Source: CALXXL01 sp964512385
GTDB taxonomy: Bacteria > Verrucomicrobiota > Lentisphaeria > Victivallales > Victivallaceae
Length of the DNA stretch: 12,011 nucleotides
Assembly (NCBI GenBank): GCA_964512385.1
Contig: CAZEHZ010000067.1
Coordinates: 1-12,011, forward strand
Direction: 5' to 3'
Part shown: piece after piece, positions 6,717 to 12,011 of the stretch
Layout of the letters: every line of letters starts with the position of its first letter
Numbering within the stretch: the stretch's first letter is position 1
Position numbers and translations under genes: made by a program
Notes under the pieces: model-generated
Databases searched by the model: none
What the model was told of the DNA's origin: nothing
What the model saw: only the letters and a program-made list of their open reading frames with translations

Positions 6717-9700
6717 TCAGTTCGCCAGTTTTACCGCTACTGCGCCTTCAATACCGTTCAAATCCACGGCTACACCGTTGGCGGCGGTTAAAGTGGCGTC
6801 AAACACCAATTCCACGGCTAAAACTTCATTCATCACATAGTCTTTAAACGCCGCAACAGCGTCTTGAACTTCGGACTGGAAGTTATAAGCCACCTGAATC
6901 CGATCCGCTACATTAAAATCACGCTCTTTGCGGATATTCTGTAACTTGCTGACCAATTCACGGGCTAACCCTTCCTGCACCAATTCCGTACTTAATACGG
7001 TTTCCAATGCTACGGTTACGCCGCCTTCGGTGGCCACGGTTACACCGGGTTTTTCGGTACGCTGCACCACCAGGTCTTCAGCCGTAACTTCTACCGGATA
7101 AACGTTATCCATGCGCAGAGTATAATTGTTGCCTTGTAAAATATTACGGATTTCCGCCCCGGACAAATTAGCCAGAACTTCGGCGGCGGCCTTCATATCC
7201 TTGCCTAATTTTTTACCTAAAGTCTTAAAATTAGCTTTGCAGGAGTGTTCCACCAACCGGGCTTCATCAGCACCGACTTCCACCTTTTTCACGTTTAATT
7301 CTTCGGCAATAATATCGGCCGACTCGCTTAATAACTCACGGGTTTCCGCATTGGCGGCCACCAGAATTGCCCGTGCCAGCGGCTGACGGACTTTTAAGTT
7401 ATTCTGCGTCCGCAGGAAACGGCCTAAAGAAACCGCCTGCATCGCCAAACGCATCTGTTCTTCCAGACGAGCACAGCGATATTGGTTTTCCACCGCCGGA
7501 AAATCGCACAAATGAACAGATTCCGGCATTTCCGCCGTACGCAGATTGCGATAAATCGCCTCTGTAGTAAACGGAATAAACGGAGCGGCCACCTTGCTGA
7601 AGGTCAACAACACATGATGCAATGTCTGATAGGCTTCCAGCTTATCGCCGTCATTCTGGCTCTTCCAGAAACGACGCCGACTGCGACGAATATACCAATT
7701 AGTCAAATCGTCAATAAACTTACTGAAACGGTTGGCCGCTTTCTGTAGATTGTAATTATCCAGTTCGGTGCCGATCTCTTCAGTCATCTGCGCTAATGAA
7801 CTTAAAATCCACTGGTCCAAAGGATTAGACGGATTTTCCGGTGCCGGTGCTCCGGCTTTCGGTTCAAAATTGTCTACATTGGCGTAGGTTACAAAAAAGC
7901 TGTATGCATTCCATAATGGAATCATTACGCCGCGAATCACCTCTTTTACGCCGTTTTCGGAAAACTTCAAATCCTCGGCCCGCACTACCTGACTGCCCAG
8001 CATGAACAGCCGCAGTGAATCAGCGCCGTATGTATTCACCACATCCATCGGGTCCGGGTAGTTCTTCAGGCGTTTGGACATTTTTTGGCCGTTTTCCGCC
8101 AGAATCAAACCATTCACCACCACGTTCTTGAACGGCGGCCGATCAAACAACGCCGCCGCTAACACCACCAATGTATAGAACCAGCCACGGGTCTGGTCCA
8201 AACCTTCGGCAATAAAGTCGGCCGGAAAGACCGATTCAAAATGCTCTTTATTTTCAAACGGATAGTGATTCTGCGCATACGGCATGGAGCCGGATTCAAA
8301 CCAGCAGTCCAACACCTCCGGAATACGCTTTAACGGCGATTTTCCGGTTGGCGACGGAATCGTCATCTCATCCACAAAATGCTTGTGCAAGTCGGTTACC
8401 TTTTGGCCGGTAAGCTGTTCCAGTTCGGCAATCGAACCGACGCAAATTACTTCGCCTTCGTCATTACGCCAAATCGGTAACGGCGTGCCCCAGTAACGGT
8501 TACGGCTGATCGCCCAGTCTCTGGCGTTGGCAATCCATTTACCAAACCGGCCATCTTTCAGGTGCGCCGGCATCCAGCTGATGTCCTGATTGGCGTTAAT
8601 CATCTTATCCTTAATCGCCTCCACCTTAACAAACCAGGTGGAAACCGCCCGATAAATCAACGCCCGGTCATCCCGCCAGCAGTGCGGATAACTGTGTTTA
8701 ATGCTGGAACGCAGAATCAGTTTGCCTTCCGCCTTTAAACGGGCAATAACTTCATTATCAACGTCTTTTACAAAACGCCCCTGATAATCCGCTACTTCGG
8801 CGGTAAAACAGCACAAATCGTCAATCGGGCAAACTTCCGGCAAGCCGTATTTTTTACATACCGCATTGTCATCTTCGCCAAATCCGGGTGCAATATGCAC
8901 GATACCGGCGCCGTCTTCCGTGCTGACATAATCGGCCAGCAACACCTGAAACGCTTTTTGGTCGGCTAAATCGGCAAAATAATTAAACAACGGTTCATAT
9001 TGCATGTGTTCCAGTTCGGAACCCTTAAAGGTGGCCACGATTTCCGGCTTTTCCTTATAATAGGCCGACACTCTGGCGGCGGCCATGATATAAAAATCTT
9101 CACCATCTTTAATCTTTACATAGTCAATATCCGGGCCTACCGCCAACGCCAAATTGCTCGGCAATGTCCACGGTGTAGTTGTCCACGCCACAAAGTAGGT
9201 GTTTTCGGCATTTTTTACCTTAAAACGAATGGTAATCGCCGGATCGGTAACATCTTTATACCCTTGATTCGCTTCAAAGTTGGACAACGGCGTGGAGCAA
9301 CGGGGGCAGTACGGCAAAATGCGATAGCCTTCATAAATCAACCCTTTATCCCACAACTGCTTAAATACCCACCAAATCGACTCCATATAATTGCAGTCCA
9401 TCGTGCGGTAGCCGCCGCGGAAGTCCACAAAACGCCCCATACGCCCCACAATCTTTTCCCATTCTGCGGTATAACGCAGTACAATGGAGCGGCATGATTC
9501 GTTAAAGTTGGCAATCCCGAATTTTTCAATATCTTTTTTATTCTTTAAATTCAGGCTTTTTTCCATCTCATTTTCCACCGGCAGACCATGACAGTCCCAG
9601 CCGAAAGTACGGGGAACGTATTTGCCCCGCATCGTCTGATACCGTGGAATAACGTCCTTAATCGTACCAGCCAGCAAATGGCCGTAGTGCGGCATGCCGG

Positions 9701-9851
9701 TGGCGAACGGCGGACCGTCATAAAATACATATTCCTGATTTCCTTTACGCTGTTCCAGCGATTTATGGAAAATATTTTCATCCTGCCAGAATTTCAGGAC
9801 CGATTCTTCCATTTCCGGAAAATTTACCTGATTAGAAACTGCTTTAAACAT
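6717..9851 (-). CDS. ileS: Isoleucyl-tRNA synthetase, type 2 (eukaryote-like)
   Basis: This cytosolic class I synthetase charges tRNA-Ile. The protein has 1044 residues from the start chosen here. The ATP-binding signature is HYGH (55-58) in GMPHYGHL, and KMSKR is at 590-594. The YCPRC pair (C182, C185), the editing-domain threonine-rich segment WTTTPWTLPSN (from 223) and HIAPGFGEDD are all present. FPEMEESVLKFW, YDGPPFATG and the HYGH form mark the type 2 enzymes shared with eukaryotic cytosol, Chlamydia and spirochaetes, a group that generally tolerates mupirocin. I chose the ATG at 9851 because AGAGAG lies six bases upstream and the protein then begins MFKAVSNQ. In-frame ATGs at 9896 and 9857 have no well-spaced ribosome site. 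The start overlaps the end of the preceding gene by 8 bases. Confidence 0.97.
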   Translation of the reverse strand: MFKAVSNQVNFPEMEESVLKFWQDENIFHKSLEQRKGNQEYVFYDGPPFATGMPHYGHLLAGTIKDVIPRYQTMRGKYVPRTFGWDCHGLPVENEMEKSLNLKNKKDIEKFGIANFNESCRSIVLRYTAEWEKIVGRMGRFVDFRGGYRTMDCNYMESIWWVFKQLWDKGLIYEGYRILPYCPRCSTPLSNFEANQGYKDVTDPAITIRFKVKNAENTYFVAWTTTPWTLPSNLALAVGPDIDYVKIKDGEDFYIMAAARVSAYYKEKPEIVATFKGSELEHMQYEPLFNYFADLADQKAFQVLLADYVSTEDGAGIVHIAPGFGEDDNAVCKKYGLPEVCPIDDLCCFTAEVADYQGRFVKDVDNEVIARLKAEGKLILRSSIKHSYPHCWRDDRALIYRAVSTWFVKVEAIKDKMINANQDISWMPAHLKDGRFGKWIANARDWAISRNRYWGTPLPIWRNDEGEVICVGSIAELEQLTGQKVTDLHKHFVDEMTIPSPTGKSPLKRIPEVLDCWFESGSMPYAQNHYPFENKEHFESVFPADFIAEGLDQTRGWFYTLVVLAAALFDRPPFKNVVVNGLILAENGQKMSKRLKNYPDPMDVVNTYGADSLRLFMLGSQVVRAEDLKFSENGVKEVIRGVMIPLWNAYSFFVTYANVDNFEPKAGAPAPENPSNPLDQWILSSLAQMTEEIGTELDNYNLQKAANRFSKFIDDLTNWYIRRSRRRFWKSQNDGDKLEAYQTLHHVLLTFSKVAAPFIPFTTEAIYRNLRTAEMPESVHLCDFPAVENQYRCARLEEQMRLAMQAVSLGRFLRTQNNLKVRQPLARAILVAANAETRELLSESADIIAEELNVKKVEVGADEARLVEHSCKANFKTLGKKLGKDMKAAAEVLANLSGAEIRNILQGNNYTLRMDNVYPVEVTAEDLVVQRTEKPGVTVATEGGVTVALETVLSTELVQEGLARELVSKLQNIRKERDFNVADRIQVAYNFQSEVQDAVAAFKDYVMNEVLAVELVFDATLTAANGVAVDLNGIEGAVAVKLAN

Positions 9852-10419
9852 GTTCATCTCTCTTTGTATTATCTGTAAATGTCTTAATATTGTCATATTT
9901 TAAACGTATAGACCGTGCAGTTCCATCAATTTCAAACACAAAAACTGCCCGATCCGGGTATAATTTTCTAATTTCATTGCAGGCAAACCGGTCGCCGTTC
10001 ACCGTCATTAAAGCAAAATCGCCGAATCTGGCGCCGTTAGACTCCGCCGGCAAAGCTGCAAAAAACTCAAAGCCGTATTCCTGCGGCGGCGGTGGCTCCG
10101 GTTCCGCCACTTGCACTGTAAGCTGTTTACTGTCCTTCACTTCCGGCACCGGCTTAGCCGCCGCTTTAAGATCGGACCTTTTTAATACCGCACTATACCA
10201 CGCCGGGAAAAAGTAGGGTACCAACATCCCCGCAATAAATGCCGCAAAATCAGATTTGCCGTACTTTTCCGCCACATCCGCCGCCCAGCAACCGCTGGCC
10301 AGCAGTGCCAGCATAAAAAGTCCGCCCAGAATGATTGCATGAAGCGACATTGCCCAAAAAGTAAAAATCATCCACCAAAACAATGGCGAAAAAAACCACA
10401 GCGCCTCTGTTGTTCCCAT
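9844..10419 (-). CDS. Membrane protein of unknown function, upstream of ileS
   Basis: I do not recognise this 191-aa protein. The first 80 residues are hydrophobic and rich in Trp and Phe, with about two to three membrane segments (roughly 8-25, 27-46 and 58-78). A linker with EPEPPPP (107-113) leads to a soluble, acidic C-terminal part (about 118-191) that looks beta-rich (DFALMTVNGDRF, AVFVFEIDG). No catalytic motif is evident. AGGAGG nine bases before the ATG is the strongest ribosome site in this operon. Its last codons contain both the ribosome site and the ATG of ileS (8-base overlap), so the two are translationally linked. It follows the 116-aa membrane protein after 38 bases. An anchoring or envelope role is possible, but nothing in the sequence decides it. 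Confidence 0.8.
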   Translation of the reverse strand: MGTTEALWFFSPLFWWMIFTFWAMSLHAIILGGLFMLALLASGCWAADVAEKYGKSDFAAFIAGMLVPYFFPAWYSAVLKRSDLKAAAKPVPEVKDSKQLTVQVAEPEPPPPQEYGFEFFAALPAESNGARFGDFALMTVNGDRFACNEIRKLYPDRAVFVFEIDGTARSIRLKYDNIKTFTDNTKRDEHV

Positions 10420-10457
10420 TACTAATATCCTCCTGTTATCATCAAGAAATAATTAGA

Positions 10458-10808
10458 TCACTTATTAAAATAGCACAAAACTCCGTCTTTTTCAACTTTT
10501 TGGCCGTTTTCCGCCGCTTTTGCCCGCTCCAACGCCTGTCTTAACACCATTTTATCCACTACCCGCTGATAAACCAGCGACCAGACGATGCCCACCAGCA
10601 GCCAAATCAACGCCAGCGCCACAATCCATAATGTCAGCGGATCAGTTTTTTTACTTACCCAATCCAACGCCGCCCGTAATGCGAACAGTCCGGCCACCAG
10701 ATAACAAACTATGCTCAGCACCCAGCTTGGCGTCGTCCATCTTCCGGTGGGTTCCAATAATGCCTCCGCACTGCGCAAGCGTGCCTGATACTCTTTTTCG
10801 GTCAACAT
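10458..10808 (-). CDS. Small two-helix membrane protein of unknown function, coupled to tgt
   Basis: This 116-aa protein has two clear membrane helices (about 26-47 and 58-82), a charged N-terminal segment beginning MLTEKEYQARLRSAEALL, and a basic C-terminal helix (about 84-104) ending near VLCYFNK. I do not recognise a family. The ATG at 10808 overlaps the tgt stop codon as TGATG, which suggests termination-reinitiation. A GTG one codon earlier (10811) is possible because AGGAG lies eight bases upstream of it, against eleven for the ATG. In many bacteria the small gene after tgt is yajC, but YajC has one membrane helix and a different tail, so I do not use that name. A membrane location is well supported; the role is unknown. 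Confidence 0.8.
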   Translation of the reverse strand: MLTEKEYQARLRSAEALLEPTGRWTTPSWVLSIVCYLVAGLFALRAALDWVSKKTDPLTLWIVALALIWLLVGIVWSLVYQRVVDKMVLRQALERAKAAENGQKVEKDGVLCYFNK

Positions 10809-11905
10809 CACTCTTTAAACTCCTGTCTTAATTCGTTGAAAGTGTCATTTTCGATCGCTTCCCGAATACGACGTGCTAAATTTAAGAAAAAATGCACGTT
10901 ATGCAGAGTAAGCAATCGAACCCCTAAAATCTCACCTACATTGAACAAATGCCGGATATAAGCCCGGGTAAAGTTCTTACAGCAATAACAATCGCACTCC
11001 GGGTCCACCGGAGTAAAATCTTTACTGTAACGCCCCGCCTTAATCGGCAAAGTACCGCCATTACGCAAAAAAGCACTGCCGTGCCGCCCTAAACGAGTCG
11101 GCATTACACAGTCAAACATATCCACACCGCGCGCCACCGATTCCACAATCTGCCGCGGCGTTCCCACGCCCATCAAGTAGCGCGGCTTATCCTGCGGCAG
11201 ACCCGGCACCGCCCAATCCACCGCATTCAGCATTTCCGGCTCCGACTCGCCTACCGATACCCCGCCGATGGCGTAACCGTCAAACCCGATATCCACTACG
11301 CCCTTGGCCGCCTTAGCCCGCAAATCCGGGAATACCGAACCCTGCACAATCCCAAACCGCAGCTGACCGTCATTCAACGGCTGTTCCCGGCTCATGCGTT
11401 CCCAGCGCAATGTGATATCCAGCGATTTTTCCGCCTGCTCATAAGTGGCCGGATATGGCGTGCATTCGTCAAACGCCATTACAATATCGGAATTAAAATT
11501 CCGCTGAATCGCCATCGACTCCACCGGACCCAGAAAAATTCTGCTGCCGTCTATGTGCGATGAAAATCTTACGCCGTCTTTCTCTATTTTCCGCAGTTTG
11601 GCCAGACTGAATACCTGAAACCCGCCGGAGTCGGTAAGAATCGGCCGTTTCCAATTCATAAATTTATGCAGTCCGCCGGCCAAAGCCATAATCTCCATGC
11701 CCGGTTTCAGGAACAGATGATAGGTGTTGCCTAAAATTATTTTGGCATCCAAATCCTGTTCCAGCTCTCTGGGACTTAAGGCCTTAACTGTGGCACGAGT
11801 GCCGACCGGCATAAAAATCGGCGTGGGCACATCGCCATGCGCCGTATGCAGAATACCACGCCGTGCCGCCGTATGACTACATTGCTTCAATACTTCAAAA
11901 CACAT
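10808..11905 (-). CDS. tgt: Queuine tRNA-ribosyltransferase (tRNA-guanine transglycosylase)
   Basis: Tgt exchanges guanine 34 in the anticodon of GUN tRNAs (Asp, Asn, His, Tyr) for the queuosine precursor preQ1. The 365-aa product has the usual length. Visible are LTDSGGFQ (90-97, D92), the GIVQGS segment (185-190), the nucleophile D265 in DMFDCVMPTR, and the complete zinc site C304-x-C306-x2-C309-x25-H335. I chose the ATG at 11905 because GGAG lies nine bases upstream and family members start near this point. In-frame starts as far as 12004 add residues unlike Tgt and run over the apparent promoter. The gene leads the operon that continues to ileS and the phosphoesterase, overlapping the next gene by one base. 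No other queuosine gene (queA, queC-F) is in the window. Confidence 0.97.
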   Translation of the reverse strand: MCFEVLKQCSHTAARRGILHTAHGDVPTPIFMPVGTRATVKALSPRELEQDLDAKIILGNTYHLFLKPGMEIMALAGGLHKFMNWKRPILTDSGGFQVFSLAKLRKIEKDGVRFSSHIDGSRIFLGPVESMAIQRNFNSDIVMAFDECTPYPATYEQAEKSLDITLRWERMSREQPLNDGQLRFGIVQGSVFPDLRAKAAKGVVDIGFDGYAIGGVSVGESEPEMLNAVDWAVPGLPQDKPRYLMGVGTPRQIVESVARGVDMFDCVMPTRLGRHGSAFLRNGGTLPIKAGRYSKDFTPVDPECDCYCCKNFTRAYIRHLFNVGEILGVRLLTLHNVHFFLNLARRIREAIENDTFNELRQEFKE

Positions 11906-11922
11906 TAAAAACTGCTCCAAAA

Positions 11923-11937
11923 CCGGCCCAAAGCCGG
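11923..11937 (-). promoter_or_regulatory. Leader hairpin next to the tgt ribosome site
   Basis: In the tgt leader, CCGGC and GCCGG form a 5-bp stem with a TTTGG loop, followed by TTTT, directly upstream of the ribosome site. An alternative pairing joins CTCC (11939-11936) to the ribosome-site GGAG (11918-11915) and would hide it. The two pairings share bases and exclude each other, so the leader could switch translation, but a 4-bp pairing is weak and may be chance. Confidence 0.3.
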
Positions 11938-11978
11938 AGATTACGGTTAATAAAAATTTCCACTCCTCATTAAAGTAC

Positions 11979-12006
11979 ATTATAAAACGCAAAATTACAA
12001 CCACAA
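11979..12006 (-). promoter_or_regulatory. Sigma70-like promoter for the tgt-ileS operon
   Basis: On the minus strand TATAAT (11984-11979), a perfect -10 consensus, lies 16 bases downstream of TTGTGG (12006-12001), a partial -35. Transcription would start near 11972 and leave a leader of about 65 bases before the tgt ATG at 11905. It is the only convincing promoter upstream of the five-gene operon within this window; others could lie beyond the right edge. Confidence 0.6.
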
Positions 12007-12011
12007 AAGCA

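Noticed and set aside
9852..9896. Upstream ileS start at 9896 adding 15 residues
   Set aside because: No ribosome site precedes it and the extra residues do not resemble IleRS. AGAGAG is placed correctly for the ATG at 9851.
10458..10808. YajC, because it follows tgt
   Set aside because: The protein has two membrane helices and a basic helical tail, where YajC has one N-terminal helix and a small soluble domain. No secD or secF follows.
11906..11972. preQ1 riboswitch upstream of the queuosine gene tgt
   Set aside because: The leader lacks the compact H-type pseudoknot pattern with its A-rich tail that I know for preQ1-I. It has only a small GC hairpin.
11906..12004. Longer tgt product starting at 12004
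   Set aside because: The additional 33 residues do not resemble Tgt, and the region contains the -10/-35 promoter and leader. GGAG is well spaced for the ATG at 11905.

Overview
This window looks like chromosomal core sequence from a Gram-negative bacterium of moderate G+C. Several features hint at the PVC superphylum (Lentisphaerota/Victivallis-like or a relative). SecA has GRCSRQGDPGA in place of the usual GRSGRQGD, a form I recall from chlamydial SecA, and its preprotein cross-linking domain is enlarged. IleRS is the eukaryote-like type 2 enzyme, and PyrE belongs to the Thermus-type family. The taxonomic call is inference and was not tested by any search. I see no tRNA, rRNA, CRISPR array, insertion sequence or prophage gene.

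Layout. (1) 1-2115, minus: the first 705 codons of secA, cut by the window edge. (2) 2116-2396: an intergenic stretch with a clear intrinsic terminator for the next operon and a structured inverted-repeat element in the secA leader. (3) 2397-3870, minus: a compact three-gene unit running from a PTS EIIA (fructose/Ntr type) through a small zinc-ribbon protein to pyrE. (4) 3871-4113: an AT-rich divergent promoter region, with a strong sigma70-like promoter facing right and a 13-bp palindrome in its spacer. (5) 4114-5856, plus: a dipeptide epimerase (L-Ala-D/L-Glu type, murein peptide recycling) followed with no gap by a GNAT-like protein. (6) 5798-11905, minus: a tightly packed series of tgt, a 116-aa membrane protein, a 191-aa membrane protein, ileS and a membrane-anchored metallophosphoesterase. 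Its junctions include a 1-nt TGATG overlap, an 8-nt overlap and a 10-nt gap. A promoter and short leader precede tgt at the right edge.

How the genes fit together. The right-hand operon joins tRNA modification (Tgt, queuosine) and tRNA charging (IleRS) with two unrecognised membrane proteins and a phosphoesterase whose family includes the UDP-2,3-diacylglucosamine hydrolase LpxG of Chlamydia. The plus-strand pair probably handles muropeptide-derived dipeptides. The EIIA/zinc-ribbon/pyrE unit puts a phosphorylatable regulatory-type domain beside pyrimidine synthesis with no PTS permease in view. Apart from the two orphan membrane proteins, the zinc-ribbon protein and the intergenic structures, this is mostly ordinary housekeeping sequence, and I found no convincing new defence or mobile system.
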